Origin: Neogemmobacter tilapiae
Lineage (GTDB): Bacteria > Pseudomonadota > Alphaproteobacteria > Rhodobacterales > Rhodobacteraceae
Reading direction: 5' to 3'
DNA length: 62,704 bases
Assembly (NCBI RefSeq): GCF_014652215.1
Contig: NZ_BMYJ01000015.1
Coordinates: 1 to 62,704 of the forward strand
Numbering within the stretch: position 1 is the first letter of the stretch; each line of letters opens with the position of its first letter. The position numbers and the translations under genes were made by a program. The notes below the pieces were generated by a model. That model searched no databases. It saw nothing but the letters and a program-made list of their open reading frames with translations, and had not been told where the DNA came from. Shown here piece by piece: positions 45,788 through 53,764 of this stretch.

Positions 45788-46339
45788 TTAGGCGCGGCTG
45801 AAATGATAAACCCGCGCCGGGGGGAGGTTGAACAGGACATGCGGGCCTTTGCGGGCGGTGAGGCCAAGGCTTTGCATGACGGAATGCGGCACCGGTGGTT
45901 TGGGGCCATAGGTGAATTGGATGTACAGCCCGCCGGGTTTCAGCAGGGCAAAGGCGGCGCCCACGATGGCCTGCACCACGGGGGCGGGCATCGAGAGCAG
46001 GGGCAGGCCGGATATGACGGCATCGACACCGGGTTCGACAAATTCAGCAGCGCGGTCGGCCCCGGCGTGGTGGAAAGTGACGCCCGGAAAATCGGTGCGA
46101 AGTTTGCCTATGAAGTTGGGGTCGAGTTCAAAACCCGTGAGGTTTTCCGGTTTGATCCCGCGGCCCAGAATGCCGCGCGTCAGGCTGCCCGTGCCGGGGC
46201 CGAATTCCACGACGCGGTCTGTGGGCGACAGCGTTCGGGCCATGGCGCGGGCGAGAAAGGGCGAGGAGGGCGCAATGGCCGAAACCTGTTTCGGGTTGCG
46301 GATCAGCTGGCGCAGAAACAGGGCGGTGTCCGATGCCAT
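45788..46339 (-). CDS. SAM-dependent methyltransferase, phospholipid N-methyltransferase (PmtA) like
   Basis: 183 aa. N-terminal amphipathic FLRQLIRNPKQVSAIAPSSP, then SAM motif I VVEFGPGTGSLTRGIL and motif II GFELDPNF. The pattern matches Rhodobacter-type PmtA, which methylates phosphatidylethanolamine towards phosphatidylcholine at the membrane surface. An rRNA-dimethylase-like enzyme is a less likely alternative. Single gene, no partner adjacent. Confidence 0.72.
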   Translation of the reverse strand: MASDTALFLRQLIRNPKQVSAIAPSSPFLARAMARTLSPTDRVVEFGPGTGSLTRGILGRGIKPENLTGFELDPNFIGKLRTDFPGVTFHHAGADRAAEFVEPGVDAVISGLPLLSMPAPVVQAIVGAAFALLKPGGLYIQFTYGPKPPVPHSVMQSLGLTARKGPHVLFNLPPARVYHFSRA

Positions 46340-46403
46340 GAGAGGCTCCTTCGCATGAATGGGAAGGGCCTAACACGCCCCGGTCACAACAGGATAACAG
46401 GGA

Positions 46404-46859
46404 TCAGTGCTTGCGGAACTTGTCCAGGCTGACAACTTCGGCCGGGGTATGGGGCGGATCGTCTTCGGGATCGTCGTCCTCATCCTCGTCTTCGTCGTCT
46501 TCATCCTCATGCATTTCGAACCGCAGGCCGAATTCGACGGAAGGATCGACGAAGGTTTTCATGGCGTCAAAGGGGATGACCAAGGGTTCGGGATTGTCAC
46601 CGAAGTTGAGGGTGATCGACATGCCTTCCTCGGTCACTTCCAGATCGCGGAACCAGCTTTGGATGACAATGGTCATTTCACCGGGATAGCGCTGGCGCAG
46701 CCAGTCGGCGATATGGACGCCTGGCTGGGTCGTGTCGAAGGTGATGAAGAAGTGGTGGGCTCCGGGCAGGCCGTCGCGGGCGACATCCTCCAGCACCTTG
46801 CGGATCAGGCCACGCATGGCCTGATGCATGAGATTGCCGTAGTCGATGGATTTCGCCAT
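46404..46859 (-). CDS. SspB-family ClpXP adaptor
   Basis: 151 aa from ATG 46859. The alphaproteobacterial SspB core is visible: DYGNLMHQAMRGLIRKVL, HFFITFDTTQPGV and TLNFGDNPEPLVIPF. It is followed by a very acidic linker (DEDEDDDPEDDP) and a conserved C-terminal AEVVSLDKFRKH that would dock on ClpX. Delivers ssrA-tagged proteins to ClpXP; the tmRNA that makes the tag is 5 kb away in this window. Confidence 0.9.
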   Translation of the reverse strand: MAKSIDYGNLMHQAMRGLIRKVLEDVARDGLPGAHHFFITFDTTQPGVHIADWLRQRYPGEMTIVIQSWFRDLEVTEEGMSITLNFGDNPEPLVIPFDAMKTFVDPSVEFGLRFEMHEDEDDEDEDEDDDPEDDPPHTPAEVVSLDKFRKH

Positions 46860-46916
46860 GAACCGCCCCCTTCGCGTCGGGGTCAGCATAGGGGATTCAC
46901 GGGCGAAGGGAAGGGG

Positions 46917-48170
46917 TTACGCGAGGCCCGCGAGGTGGGATGCCACCCCTAGGGCCCCGCAAAGGGCAAGGGTGAGGGCCAGGCCTTTGTGCAAACGCAG
47001 CAAAAGCAGGGCGGCAAGGGCCGTAAGGGCCAGTGAGACAGGGTTCAGGCTGGACCAGTCGGGGGCCAGCAGGTGCAGCGGGCCAAAGCTGGTTTCGGTG
47101 ACGCGGCCAAAGGCGACATGGGCGGCGAACCAGATCGACAGATTGGCGATGACGCCGACGACGGCGGCGGTGATGGCGGCCAAGGCGGCAGAAAGCCGGG
47201 GCATGGCAGCCAGACGATGGATATGGGGTGCCCCGGCAAAGACCCAAAGGAAACAGGGGATAAAGGTCATCCAAAGCGCGACCAAGGCGCCAGCAATGCC
47301 GTAAAGCATGCCGCCTTGGCGGAAAGCGGCCATATAGCCAACGAATTCGGTGACAAGGATCAGCGGGCCGGGGGTGGTTTCAGCCAGACCGAGGGCGTCG
47401 ATCATCTGGGGTGTTTCCAGCCAGCCGTGGGTTTGGACGACGGTTTGGGTCATGGCGGCCAGAACGGCATAGGCCCCGCCAAAGGTGACGATGGCGAGGT
47501 TGGAAAAGAACAAAGCCATGTCCCAGAGAAGGCCGCCTTCAAACAGGCCAAGGGTCGCCAAAGGGATGGCCCAAAGCAAGGCGAAACCGGCGACGGCGGG
47601 CAGGGTCGAGGGGGTTTTGCGCTGCGGCGCGGCAGGGGTTTCGCTGCCCTGCGCGGTCAGGAAACCGGCGAGGGCGGCGACAAGGATGACGGCCCAGAAG
47701 GGCAGGTGGAACAGGAACAGCGCCGCAAAGGCGAGGCCTGCGATCAGCCAATGGACGGGGCGTTTCAGGGCGCGTTTGGCGACGCGCAGCAAAGCCTCGA
47801 CCACGATGATGACGACCGCCGCCTGAATGCCCATAAACAGGGCTTGGATCAGGGGAATATTGCCCCAATGACCATAAGCCATCGCCAGCGACAGAATGAT
47901 CGCCGCACCGGGCAGGACGAAAAGCCCGCCCGCGATGATACCGCCCAAGATGCCCCTTTGCCGCCAACCGGCATAGGTGGCCAATTGCATCGCCTCGGGC
48001 CCCGGCAAGAGCATGCAAAAGGAGAGGGCGCGCAGATATTCGCCCTCGTCCACCCATTTCAGCCGGTCCACCAATTCCCGGTGCATCAGCGCGATCTGGG
48101 CGGCAGGCCCGCCAAAGGACAGGATGCCAATGCGTCCGAAAACGCGGAACAATTCGCGGTAAGAGGTCAT
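46917..48170 (-). CDS. chrA: Chromate transporter ChrA (two-domain)
   Basis: 417 aa, about 10-12 TM segments, two homologous halves. The first has FGRIGILSFGGPAAQIALMH and LPGPEAMQLATYAGW; the second has FFSNLAIVTFGGAYAVLAAM with ETTPGPLILVTEFVGY. Long-chain ChrA exports chromate across the inner membrane. Overlaps the rhodanese-ChrB gene by 4 nt, so both are one resistance unit. Confidence 0.92.
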   Translation of the reverse strand: MTSYRELFRVFGRIGILSFGGPAAQIALMHRELVDRLKWVDEGEYLRALSFCMLLPGPEAMQLATYAGWRQRGILGGIIAGGLFVLPGAAIILSLAMAYGHWGNIPLIQALFMGIQAAVVIIVVEALLRVAKRALKRPVHWLIAGLAFAALFLFHLPFWAVILVAALAGFLTAQGSETPAAPQRKTPSTLPAVAGFALLWAIPLATLGLFEGGLLWDMALFFSNLAIVTFGGAYAVLAAMTQTVVQTHGWLETPQMIDALGLAETTPGPLILVTEFVGYMAAFRQGGMLYGIAGALVALWMTFIPCFLWVFAGAPHIHRLAAMPRLSAALAAITAAVVGVIANLSIWFAAHVAFGRVTETSFGPLHLLAPDWSSLNPVSLALTALAALLLLRLHKGLALTLALCGALGVASHLAGLA

Positions 48171-48970
48171 GCCTGCCCCCGCGATGCGGGCCAGTCGTGG
48201 CCTTCGTCAAACCCGTCCCGCGCCCAGCGGTAAAGCGCATCGTAAACTGCCATGCCAGCCTCCAACTGGGCCAGATCGTCGCGGTATTGCCGCGACAGGC
48301 CCACCGATATGGCCAAAAGCCCCGTCGCTTGGGGCGCCAAGTCATGCCGGTCTGTATCGGCGGCGCGGATGACAAGGGCAAGACGATCCAGCGCCGGATC
48401 ATGCAGGTTGAAATCGTCGATGAGGGCGTCAAAGCTGCAATTTTCGCCGCGATGGGTGAAATGCACGCCTTCGATATCAAAGGGCGTGGCGTCAAATTTT
48501 TCAGCCACATTGGCCACTTCGCTGGCGGCCACGAAGAGGAAGCGGGCCATTGGGTCGATAAAGCGACGGATGAGCCAGGGGCAGGCGATCCTGTCGATCT
48601 TGGGCCGTTGACGGGTGACCCAAAGGCCACTGGTGGGGATCATCTTGGCGGGTATGGCGGGCAAGCCTGCGGCGCGCCAGCCGACAAAGCCGCCCTCCAG
48701 CACTTCGGCGGCAATGCCATGCAGGCGCAGGATGGCGGCGGCGCCTTCGGACAGCTTTTTGCCGCGCTGGCAGACGACCACGGCCCGCTGCACCCCCAGC
48801 GTCGGGGCAAGACGGTCTATGTCACCATGCGCTATGCGCTGACTTGCAGGGATCAGAAAGCTGTCTGTGGCAAAGTCTTCGTCGATTCGCACGTCGATGA
48901 TCATCGGTGCATCCGGCAGGCCGATAAGGCGCGAAAGTTGCGCAGGGGTGATCTGGAAAGGTCCGGGCAT
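48167..48970 (-). CDS. Rhodanese-ChrB fusion, chromate resistance
   Basis: 267 aa. Residues 10-105 are a rhodanese domain (IIDVRIDEDFATDSFLIPAS) with active-site Cys67 in VVVCQRGKKLSEG. From about 115 a ChrB C-terminal domain follows (WVTRQRPKIDRIACPWLIRRF, FEGVHFTHRGENCSFD style, here DIEGVHFTHRGENCSF). ChrB domains are linked to chromate sensing or reduction. The N-terminal rhodanese replaces the usual ChrB regulatory half, so it is probably an enzyme rather than a repressor. Confidence 0.83.
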   Translation of the reverse strand: MPGPFQITPAQLSRLIGLPDAPMIIDVRIDEDFATDSFLIPASQRIAHGDIDRLAPTLGVQRAVVVCQRGKKLSEGAAAILRLHGIAAEVLEGGFVGWRAAGLPAIPAKMIPTSGLWVTRQRPKIDRIACPWLIRRFIDPMARFLFVAASEVANVAEKFDATPFDIEGVHFTHRGENCSFDALIDDFNLHDPALDRLALVIRAADTDRHDLAPQATGLLAISVGLSRQYRDDLAQLEAGMAVYDALYRWARDGFDEGHDWPASRGQA

Positions 48971-49087
48971 GGCGGCATCCTTTGGCTAAGGGTCAAGGGA
49001 TGCAAACTTGGGCCAAAGCCTCACGGGGCGTTTGCGAGCCCCATGGTTCGATTTTTCACAGCCCGCGCTGACCGTCAAGTCACCACC

Positions 49088-49810
49088 TTAGGGATGGATA
49101 TGCACCAGCCCGCCCGTTTCGCCCTGCAAGACGCCATGTTCGGCCGAGGTGGGTTTCAGCATTGCCGCGAGCAGAACGGGAACAGGTGTCCAATAGGGGA
49201 CATACCATTCCTGATCCACTTCCAGCACCAGAACCCGATCTTGTTCGGCGTCATAGGCCCCGATCAGGCTGACGTGGGGCCCGTCCCAGTCGCCTGTGAC
49301 GACGCCTTGGTTGAAATAGAGCAAGAGGGCATCTTGGGCACTGACCTCATTCGCAGTCAAAAGGGCGCGCAAGGCGGCAAGGTCGGTCTCGCCCGTCGGT
49401 TTGAAGGGGGTGACCTTTTGACCCATGCCCCGCGCGGCCAGGGCCAGCGATGTGAAATCCACCAGTTGCTGGAACTTGACCCCGGCCCCGCCCTCGGCAG
49501 AAAGCGCCGCCCATTCACGGCTGGCTGCCCGCTCTAGCATCGCGGGCTGTGTCATCACCGCATCTGCTGAAAGCGCCGGCAGTCCGGCAAGCCCGTTCAA
49601 CGCCGCTGTGACGCTGGCGACGGAACAGGCCGATGTGGTGAATTGCGGTTTCACGAAAGGCGAAAACGCCCAGTAATCAGGGGCGGGGGATTGGCGCAGG
49701 AAAGCATTGTCTGCCGTAATGGGCACCGCATCAGGCCCAAGTTTGGGCACGGGCGTTTCGGCCAGCGCGGCAAAGGGAAGCAAGAAAATAAGGGCAAGGG
49801 CAGCTTTCAT
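49088..49810 (-). CDS. Exported phytochelatin-synthase-like protein
   Basis: 240 aa from ATG 49810. Signal peptide LALIFLLPFAALA. The papain-like triad of bacterial PCS proteins is readable: Cys62 in FTTSACSVASV, His in DWDGPHVSLIGAYD and Asp in VLVLEVDQEW. Bacterial members cleave glutathione to gamma-Glu-Cys and rarely make phytochelatins; the C-terminal plant metal domain is absent. Periplasmic. Next to a VWA protein and close to chromate genes. Confidence 0.82.
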   Translation of the reverse strand: MKAALALIFLLPFAALAETPVPKLGPDAVPITADNAFLRQSPAPDYWAFSPFVKPQFTTSACSVASVTAALNGLAGLPALSADAVMTQPAMLERAASREWAALSAEGGAGVKFQQLVDFTSLALAARGMGQKVTPFKPTGETDLAALRALLTANEVSAQDALLLYFNQGVVTGDWDGPHVSLIGAYDAEQDRVLVLEVDQEWYVPYWTPVPVLLAAMLKPTSAEHGVLQGETGGLVHIHP

Positions 49811-49896
49811 CGGCGGCTCCGGTTCTTGGGGTTCTTGGGTATCAAACACCCGCATTGTCATCGCGTCAAAGGAAACCCGAAGGCCGCCCCGTTGCG

Positions 49897-50547
49897 TCAA
49901 GAGGCCGGTTTTTCCAGTTCGCGCAGCAGCTTTTCCCGCAGGGCGCGGGGGTAATCCTCTAATCCCCTTGCGGTGATGACAAAGCCTGCGGGGGTGATCA
50001 CCCATTTGCGGTAGAAATTGGTGATGGCCACCTGCGCGCCGGCATCCTCGATGGCAATGGCGTTGATCGTCACTTTGGCGGCCATCGCCTCTTGCCGGGC
50101 GGGTGTCACGGTATGGCCGATGTTTTCCGGGCCGTCGCCCGAGATGTCGATAACCCGCCGCTGGCAATCGCTAACCGGATCAAACTGCGCTGTGGAAAAG
50201 CGGATCGCCTGTCCGACCGCGGTTTGCGAGCCGTCAAAGGCGCGGGGCAGGGCCTGCACCTGCGCGATCAGGGTGGCGATGTCTTGCGGGTTTTCCATGC
50301 GGGACCAGTCTTGCACCAGGGTCTGCTGGTCGAAGCCCGACCATTGGACGACGGCGAGTGCCACTTGCCCCTTAAGCAGCGCCTCTTGCACCTGCCCGTC
50401 TTGCAGGGCCTGCGCCAAACCTTCGACCTGCAAATGATACTCGCCGGTGTCGATGGAACCCGACACGTCGATGGCCAGCAGAAGGGCCGTTTCACAGGCC
50501 ATAGCGGGCAGGGGGCACAGGGCCAGAAGGGCGGCAAGGGCGCGCAT
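49897..50547 (-). CDS. Secreted von Willebrand A-like protein (DUF1194)
   Basis: 216 aa with a short signal peptide (ALAALLALCPLPAMA). MIDAS metal motif DVSGSIDTGEY starts at Asp27; the further Thr/Asp ligands are expected in DGSQTAVGQAI and DISGDGPENIG. DUF1194 proteins are stand-alone periplasmic VWA domains of unknown partner. Upstream of the PCS-like gene on the same strand (86 nt). Confidence 0.88.
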   Translation of the reverse strand: MRALAALLALCPLPAMACETALLLAIDVSGSIDTGEYHLQVEGLAQALQDGQVQEALLKGQVALAVVQWSGFDQQTLVQDWSRMENPQDIATLIAQVQALPRAFDGSQTAVGQAIRFSTAQFDPVSDCQRRVIDISGDGPENIGHTVTPARQEAMAAKVTINAIAIEDAGAQVAITNFYRKWVITPAGFVITARGLEDYPRALREKLLRELEKPAS

Positions 50548-50626
50548 GGCCCAGATTGGGGCGGGAGGGGTTTCCGATCAAGTGGGTTGAAGGGGCCGGG
50601 CATGGCGCGCGCGGCCCCGACGATGG

Positions 50627-51892
50627 TTAAGCGATGAAGATGTTGTTCGCCGCAAAGAAGTCGGCATCGACGAATTTGGCGATCATGACGGGGGCAAACT
50701 TGCCCTTGTTGCCATCCTTGTCGAACCACAAGGTGTCATCCGTGGTGCGAAAGATGAAGCGGTCATTGGCATCTTGCGCGGCATTGGTGGCCCCTTTGTG
50801 GAGGCGTTCAGCGGCGAGCCATCCTTGCGCCAGTCCGCCGCCAAACCCCTCGCGGTCGAACTGGACGACATCATTTTCCTGGAAGAACGAGACCCTGTCA
50901 CCGCCCTCAGCGGCGCTGTTGAACACGATGTAATCAACGGCCCCGTCCAGCGTGCCGGCCTCGATCACATCGCGTCCCATCCCGCCGATCAGCGTATCAT
51001 TGCCGCCGCCGCCGTAAAGCGAATCCTGGCCGCCCCGCCCCTCGAGCCGTTCGTTCGATTCGACGTTGTAGTTGCCATAGATCTTGTCGTCGCCCTTGGC
51101 AGAACCGATCACCCGTTCGATTCTGTAAAGCAAATCCCCAGCGGCAGCCTTGCGGCCCGTTGTGTCTCCATCCAGATTGACAAAGACGGCCCCACCGCGA
51201 CTGTAGTCGACGGTGTCAAAATCATCGCCGCCGTGCAGATATTCCGCGCCGCGACCGGGCCGGAAGGTGTCATTGCCTTCGTCGCCATAAATTCCGCCGG
51301 TCTGAAAGCCGCCTTGCCCATCATAGAGATCGTTGCCGCCGCGAAGCGAGATGTAGCCATAGATTTCGCCCCGATTGACGACAACATCGCGAAGCTCGCC
51401 GCCGTCAATGACCGTGTTGTCGATCATGTAGATCGTGCCGGTGTTTTGCACCCTCAGGGCCAGGTTCTGCGAGACATAGATGGAGTTGTCGGTGAAATGG
51501 ATCGTGCCGGAATTGATGACCTTGGCCGTGCCGTTGCTGTCCTCGTCCCAGTTGAATGCAACCCCTTCGTCGGCGATCAGCCGCCCCTTGTTGGTCAGGA
51601 CGGCGTTCTTTCCATCGAAGGAAACGGCGGTGGCGTTGCGGCCGATCAGGGTGCCGGTCTCTTCGATGGTCAGGCTGTTGGTGCCCTGACCGCCGGTTTG
51701 CAGCGAAATGCCGGAATCATAGCCGATGACGGTGCCGGCGATGGTGATCTTATGCGCGCCGCTGGTGGAGCGGATGGCGTCGTCCTGAAAGGATTCGACT
51801 TTGACGCCTTTGCCGACGATCAGATCCTGCCCGGAGGTCAGAACATATTGCGAAGCATCGCCGCTGCGGGTTTTGGCTTTGATAAGGGGCAT
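50627..51892 (-). CDS. RTX protein, FRTTD-tail class, copy 2
   Basis: 421 aa from ATG 51892 (AGAGGA 8 nt upstream). Layout as in the copies at 17383 and 52395: N-terminal VGKGVKVESFQDDAIRSTSG and HKITIAGTV, beta-helix-like TNKGRLIADEG and NSGTIHFTDN units, RTX loops (GDEGNDTFRPGRGAEYLHGG, GGGGNDTLIGG), then DANDRFIFRTTDDTLWFDKDG and an FFAANNIFIA end. Predicted type I secreted, calcium-binding. Two tandem dyads lie upstream (51965-51999). Confidence 0.87.
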   Translation of the reverse strand: MPLIKAKTRSGDASQYVLTSGQDLIVGKGVKVESFQDDAIRSTSGAHKITIAGTVIGYDSGISLQTGGQGTNSLTIEETGTLIGRNATAVSFDGKNAVLTNKGRLIADEGVAFNWDEDSNGTAKVINSGTIHFTDNSIYVSQNLALRVQNTGTIYMIDNTVIDGGELRDVVVNRGEIYGYISLRGGNDLYDGQGGFQTGGIYGDEGNDTFRPGRGAEYLHGGDDFDTVDYSRGGAVFVNLDGDTTGRKAAAGDLLYRIERVIGSAKGDDKIYGNYNVESNERLEGRGGQDSLYGGGGNDTLIGGMGRDVIEAGTLDGAVDYIVFNSAAEGGDRVSFFQENDVVQFDREGFGGGLAQGWLAAERLHKGATNAAQDANDRFIFRTTDDTLWFDKDGNKGKFAPVMIAKFVDADFFAANNIFIA

Positions 51893-51964
51893 TGCAAGTC
51901 CTCTGCTTGGAAATTGCAATTCCGATAGGCCGGTCTGCGCCACGGGTAAACCGGGGCAGGGCCA

Positions 51965-51999
51965 TGACCTTGCGTCAGGCAGGGCATGACCTGGCGTCA
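51965..51999 (-). promoter_or_regulatory. Tandem dyads upstream of RTX copy 2
   Basis: Two near-identical 13-mers, TGACCTTGCGTCA (51965-51977) and TGACCTGGCGTCA (51987-51999), 22 bp apart centre to centre, i.e. two helix turns. Each is itself a TGAC/GTCA dyad. They lie 73 nt before the RTX start and just below the tmRNA 3' side. Likely a regulator binding site; which regulator is unknown. Confidence 0.5.
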
Positions 52000-52029
52000 A
52001 CTTGGTGGGAAAGTGCAGGATTCTGTTGC

Positions 52030-52330
52030 CAGGCTCCTGCGGGCCCCGCCTTACGCGGCTAAGCGCAAGGACTTAGTTTCGGCGACTTAAGCTGCTTACG
52101 CAGCCAGAGCCATTGCCGGAGCACGGTTGTCATTGGCAACTGTACGTTTGCACCGATAACGGTGGTGGCTCACCGAGCGAAAGCTGGCCCCTTTAGACGT
52201 TCGTCGATCCTATTTCGGCCCCCTCCGCCCCCAATGAGGGAGTGTTGGTGGAGCCGCCGGGTACCGCCCCCGGGTCCGATCCGTTTATTACGGGTGCGTT
52301 TATCGCCATAGTCCGGGTTGCCCCGGACAG
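52030..52330 (-). ncRNA. ssrA: Two-piece (permuted) tmRNA
   Basis: Minus strand. The acceptor piece lies first (about 52330-52246): hairpin 52311-52328, T-arm region GGACCCGGGGGCGGTACCC and 3' end GGCTCCACCA at 52246. A spacer of about 23 nt follows. The coding piece runs from GGGGCCG at 52222 to about 52030. GGGGCCG pairs with CGGCUCC to form the acceptor stem (one G-U). The tag reading frame is 52137-52096 and encodes ANDNRAPAMALAA then TAA. Acceptor-before-coding order is the alphaproteobacterial permutation. Rescues stalled ribosomes; ends approximate. Confidence 0.93.
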
Positions 52331-52394
52331 GAGTAGATATAGGGCGACTGGTCTTGGCGCGCAAGCGGGGCGCGGTGTTTCCGAGGGCGGTGTT

Positions 52395-53693
52395 TCAGAG
52401 GATGGTGATGTTGTAGGCAAAGAAATCGGTGCCATCGTCCAGATCGGCGATCATGACCGGCTTGAAAGTGTCTTTCGCGCCATCGCGGTCGAACCAGACG
52501 GTGGCATCTGTGGTGCGAAAGATGATCCGGTCGCCATTGTCTGCCGCCTTGTTGGTCGCGCCGGAATGAAAGCGCGGATTGTCAAAGGACCAGGCTTCGG
52601 CCACAAGGCCGCCGCCAAAGGCACTGGCTTTCAGCACGATTTCGTCGGATTGCACAAAACCCCTGATCCGGTCGCCGCAATCCTCCAGGCGGTCATATTG
52701 CACCGAGGCCCAGCCTGCGGGGCTGTTGCGCAGATCAATCTGATCAGCCCCGAGGCCGCCGATCACAAGATCGAGACCCTCGCCGGACTTGAGATAGTCG
52801 CTGCCCGCGCCACCCAGCAAAGTGTCATTGGCAGCGCCGCCGAAAAGCCGGTCATTGCCGCCGTTGCCGATCAACCGCTCGGCCTGATCCATGCCGTAGA
52901 TCGTGTCGTTGCCCTTGGCAGAGCCGATCACAATTTCAACGCCTTCAAGCACATCGCCGCGCGCACCGCCGCCCGCGATCTGTGTATTGTCCAGATGGAT
53001 TTTCACGGCGGGACCGGCGCGGTAGTCGGCCGTATCCATCCCAGTGCCGCCATCCATCACCTCACTGCCGCGACCGGGGCGGAAGATATCCTTGCCATCC
53101 CCGCCGGAAATATTGCCAAACAACCAGCCCTTCCGCCCATCGTAGAGGTCGTTGCCGCCCGAGAAATAGACCTCACCCACGGCCCGGCCTTGGTTGATAA
53201 AGACATTCCGACCGTCGTCACAATCATAGATATAAGCATCCGGGGCCAGCACCGTGCCTGTGTTGCGGAAGACGGAGTCGCGATCATCGCTGATGTCGAT
53301 GGCGGAATAAGAGGCGACAATCCGACCGCTGTTGACCACGCTGATGCGATCACCGGAACCATAGAGTTGAATCGCCGTTTCGGCGATGATCTCGCCCCGG
53401 TTCACGAGGTTGATTTTGGCCGCCTCGACATTGACCGCGTAGGATTCGGTGACCAGTGAGGCGGTGGCACCCAGGATCAAATCGAACCTGTTCAGAGAGG
53501 CATCGGAATAGATGATTTCCTCATCGGCATAAAGTTTTCCGGCAATGGTCAGTTTGTGGGCCGTGCCCGAAAGAAGAATGGCTTCTTCCTCGAGCGATTG
53601 CAGGGTGATGTTTTTGCCAACGTTCAGATCCTGTTGGCCGTTCAAGGCATAGCAAATGCCGTTTGTCAGCGTATTTTTGGCTTGGATCGCCAT
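52395..53693 (-). CDS. RTX protein, FRTTD-tail class, copy 3
   Basis: 432 aa from ATG 53693 (AAGGAA 6 nt upstream). N-terminus VGKNITLQSLEEEAILLSG and HKLTIAGKL, units such as VNRGEIIAETAI and VNSGRIVASYSA, RTX loops (GGDGKDIFRPGRGSEVMDGG, GGAANDTLLGGAGSDYL), then DNGDRIIFRTTDATVWFDRDG. Closest visible relative is copy 2 across the tmRNA gene. Secreted, calcium-binding; function unknown. Confidence 0.87.
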   Translation of the reverse strand: MAIQAKNTLTNGICYALNGQQDLNVGKNITLQSLEEEAILLSGTAHKLTIAGKLYADEEIIYSDASLNRFDLILGATASLVTESYAVNVEAAKINLVNRGEIIAETAIQLYGSGDRISVVNSGRIVASYSAIDISDDRDSVFRNTGTVLAPDAYIYDCDDGRNVFINQGRAVGEVYFSGGNDLYDGRKGWLFGNISGGDGKDIFRPGRGSEVMDGGTGMDTADYRAGPAVKIHLDNTQIAGGGARGDVLEGVEIVIGSAKGNDTIYGMDQAERLIGNGGNDRLFGGAANDTLLGGAGSDYLKSGEGLDLVIGGLGADQIDLRNSPAGWASVQYDRLEDCGDRIRGFVQSDEIVLKASAFGGGLVAEAWSFDNPRFHSGATNKAADNGDRIIFRTTDATVWFDRDGAKDTFKPVMIADLDDGTDFFAYNITIL

Positions 53694-53764
53694 GGAATGT
53701 TCCTTTGATGAAATTGCTTGAATGCGGCTTTGTAACATGCCGCAGCTTTTCAAGCAAAGTGGGA

